Below the pieces are notes generated by a model. It was not told where the DNA came from and did no database searches. It saw only the letters and a program-made list of their open reading frames with translations. The position numbers and the translations under genes are program-made. 20,364 nucleotides of DNA from a virus: positions 1 through 20,364 of the IMG/VR virus record IMGVR_UViG_3300025070_000311; one strand, 5' to 3'. Shown here in pieces: positions 8,137-14,076 of the stretch (within the stretch, counting starts at the first letter, position 1; each line of letters opens with the position of its first letter).

Positions 8137-8193
8137 CCTTCCAATATGGTGCGTACAAAGGATATTGATAATTCATAATATAATTGTTACTAA

Positions 8194-8266
8194 CTCCTCC
8201 ACCTGGACTCGAACCAGGGACAGGGTGATTAACAGTCACCTGCTCTACCAACTGAGCTATAGAGGA
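8194..8266 (-). tRNA. tRNA-Asn (anticodon GTT)
   Basis: A complete 73-base cloverleaf. The 7-bp acceptor has one T-G wobble, the D arm is TAGCTCAGTTGGTAGAGCA, and the anticodon stem GGTGA/TCACC is perfect around CTGTTAA with anticodon GTT. The T arm carries TTCGAGT. Discriminator is G and CCA is not encoded. It lies five bases from tRNA-Thr, so both are probably cut from one transcript. Confidence 0.95.
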
Positions 8267-8271
8267 TTGAG

Positions 8272-8343
8272 AGCCTCTGACAAGATTTGAACTTGCGACC
8301 TGAGCTTTACAAAAGCCCTGCTCTACCACTGAGCTACGGAGGC
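8272..8343 (-). tRNA. tRNA-Thr (anticodon TGT)
   Basis: A 72-base cloverleaf. Acceptor GCCTCCG pairs with CAGAGGC except for a C6-A67 mismatch. The D arm is TAGCTCAGTGGTAGAGCA. Anticodon stem GGGCT/AGCTC (one G-T pair) holds TTTGTAA with anticodon TGT, reading ACA. The T loop is TTCAAAT. Discriminator T73 resembles plastid/cyanobacterial trnT. CCA is not encoded. It starts 14 bases after the stop of the 182-residue oxygenase gene. Confidence 0.92.
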
Positions 8344-8357
8344 GATAATAAGGCATC

Positions 8358-8906
8358 TTATTTAACAAAATTACTGTTCAATAAGATGCGATTCATACGT
8401 TTACTTGGTGAATGTCCCGTATGATAGAAACTACCATCAAAGAATACAATTCTATTCTTTTTAGGTTCTACAGTTTGTTGGACTGTATATGTTTCGGATT
8501 GTACTCTTTCGTTATAGATTACAGTATCCCCATCCGAATCTTTTAGATAAAGGATAGTAGTCCAATGAGGTTGTTTAAGATCTACATGAGGTGTATGTAA
8601 AGTATTTTTGGGTGACTTCACCGTCATGTCTAGTCTTGTTCTGATTAAAGATGCTTTCTCTTTAATGAGTTCCTGTTCCATTTTTAGTATAGCAGGAATC
8701 CATATTTGTCCTTTAGAATCATCAAATCGGAGTCCATAGTTAGGATCATATAATCCATGACTAAATCCATGTAACCAACCTGATTCGTCCTCAGTAAAAG
8801 TAGAAACATTTTTTTGATATTTCCATTCAAAAGATTGATTAGTTACACAATCTTCCAAATAATCAATATAATATTGATCTAGGAAATTATCAATTACTTT
8901 AATCAT
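8358..8906 (-). CDS. 2OG-Fe(II) oxygenase-fold protein (182 aa)
   Basis: A 182-residue protein with the layout of small phage 2-oxoglutarate/Fe(II)-dependent dioxygenases (prolyl-hydroxylase-like, double-stranded beta helix). The iron triad is visible as His107-x-Asp109 (LHTPHVDL) and His162 (FYHTGH). A following Arg, probably Arg173 in MNRILLNSNF, would bind 2-oxoglutarate. It opens MIKVIDNFLD, very similar to the opening of the second such protein at 9242-9739 (MKIVDNFLAE), so the two look like paralogues. Such enzymes hydroxylate protein side chains, nucleic acids or small molecules; the substrate here is unknown. A GAGAAAG sequence precedes the ATG. Short 68-base gap from tRNA-Leu; tRNA-Thr follows. 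Confidence 0.82.
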   Translation of the reverse strand: MIKVIDNFLDQYYIDYLEDCVTNQSFEWKYQKNVSTFTEDESGWLHGFSHGLYDPNYGLRFDDSKGQIWIPAILKMEQELIKEKASLIRTRLDMTVKSPKNTLHTPHVDLKQPHWTTILYLKDSDGDTVIYNERVQSETYTVQQTVEPKKNRIVFFDGSFYHTGHSPSKRMNRILLNSNFVK

Positions 8907-8974
8907 ACTACTTTCTCATTATGTAAAGGGGGCGCTGCTTCTACTTGCAGATCTTTTGTACTCCCCCAGGTATA

Positions 8975-9059
8975 TAGGAGTGGGGGGACTTGAACCCCCA
9001 CGAGATTAATTCTCAACAGATTTTAAGTCTGGTGCGTCTACCGATTCCGCCACACTCCC
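8975..9059 (-). tRNA. tRNA-Leu (anticodon TAA)
   Basis: An 85-base class II tRNA. Acceptor GGGAGTG pairs with CACTCCT, with a terminal G-T pair. The D stem is GCG/CGC. The loop CTTAAAA carries anticodon TAA, reading TTA. The long variable arm has a GAGA/TCTC stem, and the T stem is five G-C pairs with TTCAAGT. The top anticodon-stem pair is C27-T43, a mismatch. Its 5' 54 bases overlap the end of the 79-residue frame at 9006-9245. CCA is not encoded. Confidence 0.95.
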
Positions 9060-9245
9060 ATCAATGTGGAGCACCCCAATTTGTTTGGTGTTACCAATTT
9101 CCCAGGTAGGGGGATGAAAAGCACAATACTCATTGAATGTAATCTTCATTTCCTTATCTGTCAAGTTGCAATTTCTTGCTGCCTTTGGTAAGTTCCATTT
9201 AGCGGACCAAAGGTTTTCCATTGATTCGCGAGTTTCAGGTCTCAT
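9006..9245 (-). CDS. Small protein of unknown function, ending inside tRNA-Leu (79 aa)
   Basis: The first 60 residues (MRPETRESMENLWSAKWNLP, then AARNCNLTDKEMKITFNEYC) match a pattern I know from small uncharacterised cyanophage proteins: 'NLW-A-WNL-KAARNC-L--EEMK--F-EYC'. It is probably a helical, helix-turn-helix-like unit, though I cannot assign DNA binding. The frame has no stop before the tRNA, so the last 18 residues (roughly GSVAESVDAPDLKSVEN) are encoded by the 5' part of tRNA-Leu. The start shares ATGA with the stop of the 165-residue oxygenase gene, showing translational coupling. The true gene family may end earlier, and the tail may be an acquired extension. Confidence 0.7.
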   Translation of the reverse strand: MRPETRESMENLWSAKWNLPKAARNCNLTDKEMKITFNEYCAFHPPTWEIGNTKQIGVLHIDGSVAESVDAPDLKSVEN

Positions 9246-9739
9246 AAGAAATTAAAATTAATATTGAATCTGCCATGGGCATTGGTTGTTGTAGAAGAAC
9301 TGTGTTTAACTTGGGGATCGAAAAACATCATTCGATTTGCTACACTATCTACCTTAGTTCCATCTTCAAATAATGTGTATCCATCACATGTATTGATAGA
9401 AAATACTGCACCCATGTTTTTAAATGTATAATCAACGTGAAATGGGTGTGTTTTTACTTCAGGTGTCCAAGGGAAAAAATTTGCTTTGATTCTAAGTAGA
9501 GAACGCATCTGAATCTTACTCAGAAACATATGACTCATAATACCAAAGAAAGGACTCTTAGGTTCAAGTTGATGGTAAATCATATGTGTTCCCATCCATG
9601 ACCATGGTTCTGTTTTTTCACTGCTGTGAGCAACACTTTTTTGAATGTAGAAGGGAAATTCTTTATCATGAGTGTTCATGATAGTCATCTCAAGTATTCT
9701 AAAGTCATCCTCAGCAAGAAAGTTATCAACTATCTTCAT
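9242..9739 (-). CDS. 2OG-Fe(II) oxygenase-fold protein (165 aa)
   Basis: A 165-residue protein of the small phage 2-oxoglutarate/Fe(II) dioxygenase type. Candidate iron ligands are His101-x-Asp103 (HPFHVDY) and His146 (PQVKHSS). Arg157 in HGRFNINFNF is the likely 2-oxoglutarate-binding residue. The region MMFFDPQVKH fits the strand before the second ligand in the double-stranded beta-helix fold. It is a probable paralogue of the 182-residue protein downstream; both open with an I/V-DNFL signature. Its start overlaps the end of the upstream 73-residue gene by 14 bases, and its stop shares ATGA with the 79-residue gene. Substrate unknown. Confidence 0.82.
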   Translation of the reverse strand: MKIVDNFLAEDDFRILEMTIMNTHDKEFPFYIQKSVAHSSEKTEPWSWMGTHMIYHQLEPKSPFFGIMSHMFLSKIQMRSLLRIKANFFPWTPEVKTHPFHVDYTFKNMGAVFSINTCDGYTLFEDGTKVDSVANRMMFFDPQVKHSSSTTTNAHGRFNINFNFL

Positions 9740-9947
9740 TTTGTTCCAGGAATTGTTTTTGGAATTCTTCCACTTGAGTTTGAATTTCGTCTGGAACTGG
9801 CGAAACCTCGTTGACAGGAACCATCATTACAGATTTACCGTCAGGACGAGTAATCTTCCAACAAACACGTTGATTATCTGTGAGATCTAAGAGAAACTCA
9901 AAGTTATCTTCTGCTTGTTCTAGCGTAACACCAATCGGTCCAATCAT
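9726..9947 (-). CDS. Small protein of unknown function (73 aa)
   Basis: A 73-residue protein beginning MIGPIGVTLEQAEDNFEFLL. Its middle is beta-like (RVCWKITRPDGKSVMMVP) and its C-terminus is Gln/Glu-rich and helical. The reading frame allows an ATG at 9962, but I chose 9947 because that ATG forms the ATGA overlap with the stop of the upstream 63-residue gene, the arrangement used repeatedly in this operon. The end overlaps the 165-residue oxygenase start by 14 bases. I recall similar small proteins in cyanophages without a known function. No signal peptide, membrane segment or metal site. Confidence 0.7.
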   Translation of the reverse strand: MIGPIGVTLEQAEDNFEFLLDLTDNQRVCWKITRPDGKSVMMVPVNEVSPVPDEIQTQVEEFQKQFLEQNEDS

Positions 9948-10135
9948 TGTACAGCAAAGCAATAGGTAATCAAGTCGTTATCAATAATCTCCTGAACTTC
10001 AGAGATTGTTTCGGCAAATCCTTCTGAACCTTCGTCATCGAATTTCCATTGAACATCTTTCTCATATCCTTCGTCATCAACCAGAGTCATTTTACGTTTG
10101 GAGAAGTTTACGAAGATGTGTGAGAGGGAGTCCAT
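9944..10135 (-). CDS. Small acidic protein of unknown function (63 aa)
   Basis: A 63-residue acidic protein (MDSLSHIFVNFSKRKMTLVD, then a Trp-Lys-Phe-Asp-Asp-Glu segment and a helical ISEVQEIIDNDLI). It is the first gene after the sigma70 promoter at 10159-10187, with a leader of about 16 bases containing AAGAGA as a modest ribosome binding site. It ends in ATGA with the 73-residue gene. Being first behind a near-perfect host-type promoter suggests early, strong expression and a host-takeover role, which is inference. Family not recognised. Confidence 0.7.
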   Translation of the reverse strand: MDSLSHIFVNFSKRKMTLVDDEGYEKDVQWKFDDEGSEGFAETISEVQEIIDNDLITYCFAVQ

Positions 10136-10158
10136 GTTGGTCTCTTCAGTACCTATGT

Positions 10159-10187
10159 AGTATAGCAGGTCTGAGGCAGGATGTCAA
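10159..10187 (-). promoter_or_regulatory. Strong sigma70-type promoter of the accessory/tRNA block
   Basis: On the minus strand a perfect -35 TTGACA (10182-10187) and a -10 TATACT (10159-10164) are separated by exactly 17 bases, eleven of twelve consensus matches. Start of transcription is expected near 10152. The -35 begins three bases after the gp5 stop codon. It would drive the block from the 63-residue gene through both oxygenase genes and three tRNAs. Confidence 0.85.
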
Positions 10188-10190
10188 GGG

Positions 10191-12776
10191 TCAGTTCAGT
10201 TTGATTGTCAGAGCAGTCAGTTGCATAATGCCAGCAGCAGCAGTTAATGCCATGGCACCAGCGGTAGCAGTAAGGGTCGCAGCACCTGCTCCAACTGTTG
10301 TAGTCCATGCACCAGCACCAACATTACAAACATATGCGCCAGCACCAATATTTAGATTATATCCTGCTGCTCCACACTGTCTAGTGATCGTTCCTGCTGC
10401 GATGATAATCGAGTTGGTAGGAACAGTATCAACACCATTCAATGCTCCAGGAGTCTGTGTCGTAATAATAGATCCTGCACATACAGTAGTAATACCAACC
10501 TTTGCTGCCAATGGATTGGGTGGAGTATTAATCAACTGTGTTAAGTGTGTTGTGGACATATTGATTGTACTGTCCCCTGCTAGCGTAAGTTCACCAGCAG
10601 CATATGTTTGTTTAGAACAACTATTATCCAGAACCCCACCAGAAATTTGATGCTTATTTGCATGTAGATCCATTTCTGCTGACTGTAGATTCAATCTAGC
10701 ACCAGTAACATTCACATCAAGGTCAGAACCAAACCGCATAGTATGTTTCTGAATACTTTGTCCTGATCCATTACTTTCACCGTTCTTATCTACCATTCGG
10801 GGACCACCTTCAGCAGACAAGAAGAATCCCCCACCAACTTCAAGATGGCAATTGCCAGTAACTTTTAAGAAATAATCCCCATTAATAGTTCTAACGTAAT
10901 CATTATCGATAATTTTACAATCATCACCAGCAACTGATGCTGTTAAGTTGCCCGCATAACTGACGTCATCAGCAACTAATGAACCAGTATTTCCTTTACC
11001 AGAGTTATTATCTTTTTCAAATTGTTTTACTGCTTTTTGTATTTCTTCCTCTGTTGCATCAGGGTTCTTTCTCTGAAATTGATCTTGTGCATTTCTTCTT
11101 GCTGCCTCGGTCTGATTAATATTTGTGGAAATATGCGTAGTACCATTTGCTCTTTTTGATACTGTTGCTTGACGACCAGGAGTACCGATATGAAGTTCAG
11201 ACGCACCATCTAAAAATGTTGTCGCGGCAACTAGATATGGATCTGCATCTTCTAAGATAGAATCTATAAGACTACCAGCACCAAAAGCATCTCCACAAGA
11301 TTTTCTCCCCCTATCAGTACCCATGATCTTTTGAATACTCTCAAGTTCTTCCTCAGTACAATGAGTTACACCATATAAAGGATACCAACCAACAGTATCT
11401 TTACCACCATCAGCACTTCTACCACAAGGAGTAGGAATAAACTTAATGAATAACTTAATAAGACCTGTGATACTTGTAATACCATTCAAAAGACCATCAA
11501 ATCCTGCAGCAAAAATTTCAGAACCTTGTTGCCATGCATCAATGATTTCAGTTGCTTGCTCATATCCGCTTACGATAGTCTTTACAGTATCAACTACAGA
11601 CAGCATAGTAGAAAGAACTGACTGTACACTACAGACAATGCTGTTAACAACATCCTGAACACCTTGTACAACCAATGCTGCCTTATCAATCAGACCATCC
11701 AAAAATGAATCTAACTGTGAAGTCAATGCTCCAATAGGATCCTGAATCATGCCAATCAATTGATTATCGACTGCACACAATGCTTTCAGGATAGTAACAA
11801 CTGCTGTCTGAATTACTGTCGTAAGAGCAAAAGGAATACCCGCACCAATTGAACCTAAGAGATTCACTAACTCTAGTTGTTCAGCAAGAGCACTAATCTG
11901 TTGCCTAATTGCAGAAACAATTTGAGCGAATACAGCACCTAAAAAGTTTTGCATCTTTGCCATTAGTGCTTTTGCACTAACGAGTTTGCCAGTAACAATA
12001 TTTAAGAAGTCGCCATCTTCTGCTTTAACTAGGTTACCTGCATGAGACGCAATATCTTCTACGAGATATGATAGTTGGTACTCTAACGTTTTCCAAGGTC
12101 CACCAACACCATTTGCAGCAGGAAGAGGTTTACTTACAGTCTTTGGTTTATGAGGATTACCAGAACTACCAGCAGTGTAAGAACCAATAGTTCTACCTGC
12201 TGGTGCTCCTTTACCAGCAACCTGTGTTGTTTTTGTTCCACCAGGAATAGGAACACTGTTATTACCGTCGTTACCTCTTTGTTTATTTCCTGCGTTACCT
12301 CTCTCGTTAACTACACTATAAGTTGGATCTGCAGGATGATATAAGACTGGATTTACATGACCAGTGCTACCTGGTTCCATAGTTTCGCCTGTAAAAGCAA
12401 AGACATTCTTGGTATTAGTTTCAGGAGATTTGTTAACACGCATAACACCCATAACAATAGGCATTTGAGCGTTTTCTCCATCCATGAAGAAACCCATAAC
12501 AATTGCACCTGGTTGCAACTGTCCAGAACTTTCACCCTGACCATCATTACCTGGTTGAGACGTATGCTGTAGTACAGTTGCCCAAGGTAATGCTTCTGTA
12601 GGAAGATCAGCAGTTGTTCCACCTCTTACATTGGTGTAGTATCCCAGAACTCGGACTTTCACTCGTCCAAGTTCCATAGGGTCGGTATTATCTTCTACTT
12701 CGCCAACCCACCAAAAGAATCCGTCTTTACCAACAAAATTGATAGTGGGTTCATTAATGATACCATCAATAGACAT
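10191..12776 (-). CDS. 5: Baseplate hub / central spike protein, gp5-like (861 aa)
   Basis: T4 gp5-type central spike: it sits at the tip of the tail tube and punctures the outer membrane. Residues about 10-115 form the OB-fold typical of gp5/VgrG (DPMELGRVKVRVLGYYTN, LPWATVLQHTSQPGNDGQ, GFFMDGENAQMPIVMGVMR). Residues about 225-445 are long hydrophobic and amphipathic helices. Residues about 600-861 are repeats (EVGGGFFLSAEG, then GAG-x-x-x-x-VGAGA-type units) expected to form the triple beta-helix needle. T4 gp5 has a lysozyme domain after the OB-fold; I see no lysozyme motif here, only the helical region. The late box at 12800-12807 precedes the gene, with AAAGG upstream of the ATG. The accessory sigma70 promoter starts three bases after its stop. 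Confidence 0.85.
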   Translation of the reverse strand: MSIDGIINEPTINFVGKDGFFWWVGEVEDNTDPMELGRVKVRVLGYYTNVRGGTTADLPTEALPWATVLQHTSQPGNDGQGESSGQLQPGAIVMGFFMDGENAQMPIVMGVMRVNKSPETNTKNVFAFTGETMEPGSTGHVNPVLYHPADPTYSVVNERGNAGNKQRGNDGNNSVPIPGGTKTTQVAGKGAPAGRTIGSYTAGSSGNPHKPKTVSKPLPAANGVGGPWKTLEYQLSYLVEDIASHAGNLVKAEDGDFLNIVTGKLVSAKALMAKMQNFLGAVFAQIVSAIRQQISALAEQLELVNLLGSIGAGIPFALTTVIQTAVVTILKALCAVDNQLIGMIQDPIGALTSQLDSFLDGLIDKAALVVQGVQDVVNSIVCSVQSVLSTMLSVVDTVKTIVSGYEQATEIIDAWQQGSEIFAAGFDGLLNGITSITGLIKLFIKFIPTPCGRSADGGKDTVGWYPLYGVTHCTEEELESIQKIMGTDRGRKSCGDAFGAGSLIDSILEDADPYLVAATTFLDGASELHIGTPGRQATVSKRANGTTHISTNINQTEAARRNAQDQFQRKNPDATEEEIQKAVKQFEKDNNSGKGNTGSLVADDVSYAGNLTASVAGDDCKIIDNDYVRTINGDYFLKVTGNCHLEVGGGFFLSAEGGPRMVDKNGESNGSGQSIQKHTMRFGSDLDVNVTGARLNLQSAEMDLHANKHQISGGVLDNSCSKQTYAAGELTLAGDSTINMSTTHLTQLINTPPNPLAAKVGITTVCAGSIITTQTPGALNGVDTVPTNSIIIAAGTITRQCGAAGYNLNIGAGAYVCNVGAGAWTTTVGAGAATLTATAGAMALTAAAGIMQLTALTIKLN

Positions 12777-12799
12777 GTTATCTTTTTACCTTTACGATT

Positions 12800-12807
12800 T
12801 ATTTATT
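12800..12807 (-). promoter_or_regulatory. Late promoter box AATAAATA before gp5
   Basis: The minus strand reads AATAAATA, matching NATAAATA. It overlaps the stop of the metallopeptidase gene and lies 23 bases upstream of the gp5 ATG. The placement lets gp5 be transcribed late, independently of the cassette in front of it. Confidence 0.6.
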
Positions 12808-13483
12808 CGCGAATATAACCGAAGTCTACAAGATACTTACGAGTCAAAGGAGTTGGTTCATATACTTCCCACATATTACCACCAGCACACGCTGCAAGAG
12901 CATCCATAGTCATATTCTCTGTTCTACCTGCCCACTGTGCTTCTGCTTCCCAAGGTACAGCAGACTTAGGATATGTACGCTCTACTAGTACCTTCCAGAT
13001 CATAGGTACTTCATCTTCAGGTTTGATGATAGCAATCAAACTATTATCAATCGTACCTGCCATACAATCTTGTGCAGCGTGCCATCCTTCATGACGCATA
13101 ACCATCATGAGTGTAGCAGGATCACCCATAAACTCCTTATTCAAAAAGAAGTTATTGCTTACCGTGTGATATACACCACGATGCATTTTAGGGAAATACT
13201 TCTCATCAGCAAGGAATACATTAACTCCAATTTGATTCAGTGAGTGTAGAATGTTATGAAACTCACCAGTAACACCAGTAAATGCTTCAGTGTTATCATA
13301 TTGTGACGAGATGTCAAGCATTGAGTATACTTTCTCTACATCATCAGTGCATTCACCAAGGAGCATACATCCCATGGAGTGCATAGTTTTGTATTCGGTT
13401 TCTTTGATGGGTTCTGCCATGGCAGGACTAATAGACCCCAAAAGTCCGAGTGTCAAGAATGCATTAATAAGTTTGTTGTTCAT
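12803..13483 (-). CDS. Exported HExxH metallopeptidase-like protein (226 aa)
   Basis: A 226-residue protein with a clear N-terminal signal peptide: Asn-Asn-Lys start, hydrophobic core LINAFLTLGLLGSI, and an AMA cleavage site before Glu24. That would send it to the periplasm or outside the cell. His131-Glu132-Gly-Trp-His135 (MRHEGWHAAQDC) is a zinc-peptidase HExxH motif. Glu179 or Glu181 in PWEAEAQWAG, about 45 residues on, could be the third ligand as in gluzincins. Four Cys (39, 45, 140, 199) fit disulphides in an exported protein. It follows tRNA-Val by 16 bases, without a convincing ribosome binding site. Possible roles are cell-envelope processing, lysis help or virion maturation; its target is unknown and catalysis is unproven. 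Confidence 0.7.
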   Translation of the reverse strand: MNNKLINAFLTLGLLGSISPAMAEPIKETEYKTMHSMGCMLLGECTDDVEKVYSMLDISSQYDNTEAFTGVTGEFHNILHSLNQIGVNVFLADEKYFPKMHRGVYHTVSNNFFLNKEFMGDPATLMMVMRHEGWHAAQDCMAGTIDNSLIAIIKPEDEVPMIWKVLVERTYPKSAVPWEAEAQWAGRTENMTMDALAACAGGNMWEVYEPTPLTRKYLVDFGYIRE

Positions 13484-13499
13484 GATAATAAATTGAACA

Positions 13500-13571
13500 T
13501 GCCCGAAGAGGGGATCGAACCCCCGACAATCTCCGTGTAAAGGAGGTGCTCTACCTCTGAGCTATTCGGGC
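13500..13571 (-). tRNA. tRNA-Val (anticodon TAC)
   Basis: A 72-base cloverleaf. The 7-bp acceptor GCCCGAA/TTCGGGC is perfect and the D arm is TAGCTCAGAGGTAGAGCA. The anticodon loop TTTACAC carries TAC, reading GTA. The T arm GGGGG/CCCTC has one G-T pair and loop TTCGATC. The top anticodon-stem pair is C27-A43, a mismatch. Discriminator is A; CCA is not encoded. Its first ten bases contain the end and stop codon of cpeT. Confidence 0.94.
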
Positions 13572-14020
13572 TTCCTAGTGAAGCGATACAGTTCTGTACT
13601 ACCCCACATAAGTTCACCTGTTTCCAAGTCTCTTCCTTGGTCACAAGTATGTAGTTTGTCTTTATAGACGTGTATTTCAGAAATTACACGGTCTCCCCTA
13701 TAACCTCTACATTTATCTCCAGCAAGTTGACCGTGCCAAGCATTGCCATCGAACTTAAATATCATATCACAATCTTCGTGTCTTGTCCAGTCCAAGTGAT
13801 AGTTCTCTACTAACACTTCGGTTTCGGACAATACAACTATCCTGTGATTCTTCTGACGATAAGGAGACTCTGGACCTTCTCGTCTCTTGAAATTTGTAGA
13901 TTGAAATCCATCATCATGACGTTTCCAAGTGATCTCTACAGAAACCCAATTGCATGGATCAGATTGTGCTTGGTGGCGATTTTCCCAATGACCTAAGATA
14001 TAGTCTTCAAATTTAGCCAT
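13562..14020 (-). CDS. cpeT: CpeT/CpcT-family phycobiliprotein lyase
   Basis: A 152-residue protein with the CpeT/CpcT family pattern in order: GHW (10-12), QAQSDP (17-22), PYRQ (53-56), CDMIFKF (84-90), GDKCRG (101-106) and DQGRDLETGELMWGS (127-141). In cyanobacteria this family binds bilin and helps attach it to phycobiliproteins. Cyanophage versions are known as auxiliary metabolic genes, thought to bind bilin and influence light harvesting during infection. It is shorter than many host CpeT proteins but has all recognisable blocks. A near-consensus sigma70 promoter at 14047-14075 lies directly upstream, and the stop codon (TAG) falls inside tRNA-Val. The ribosome binding site is weak. Confidence 0.9.
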   Translation of the reverse strand: MAKFEDYILGHWENRHQAQSDPCNWVSVEITWKRHDDGFQSTNFKRREGPESPYRQKNHRIVVLSETEVLVENYHLDWTRHEDCDMIFKFDGNAWHGQLAGDKCRGYRGDRVISEIHVYKDKLHTCDQGRDLETGELMWGSTELYRFTRKPE

Positions 14021-14046
14021 AACAATCTCTGAACCCTTACATGGTT

Positions 14047-14075
14047 ATTCTAAAAGAAATTCACTCCCCTGTCAA
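14047..14075 (-). promoter_or_regulatory. Sigma70-type promoter of cpeT
   Basis: On the minus strand a perfect -35 TTGACA (14070-14075) and a -10 TAGAAT (14047-14052) are separated by 17 bases, eleven of twelve consensus matches. Start of transcription is expected near 14040, 20 bases before the cpeT ATG. The -35 begins one base after the CP12 stop codon. Confidence 0.8.
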
Positions 14076-14076
14076 G

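Noticed and set aside
8087-8368. Upstream extension of the 89-residue gene giving a 183-residue protein
   Set aside because: It reads straight through tRNA-Asn and tRNA-Thr, and a sigma70 promoter lies inside the extension. The shorter 119-residue version from 8176 remains possible but is less favoured.
8928-8967. Nested inverted repeat (five G / five C outer stem, CTGC/GCAG inner stem) after tRNA-Leu
   Set aside because: The outer and inner stems are separated by unequal internal loops and no T-run follows; too weak to call a terminator or riboswitch.
9136-9164. Possible promoter TTGACA-N17-TACATT before tRNA-Leu
   Set aside because: It lies inside a coding sequence and the -10 matches only four of six positions; the block already has a strong promoter at 10159-10187.
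9948-9962. Earlier ATG at 9962 for the 73-residue gene
   Set aside because: It would lengthen the overlap with the upstream gene to 19 bases; the ATGA overlap at 9947 matches the coupling style of neighbours.
10006-10650. Plus-strand open frame of 214 codons
   Set aside because: It is antisense to the gp5 beta-helix repeats and the promoter region; repeats and Ala/Pro bias explain the lack of stops.
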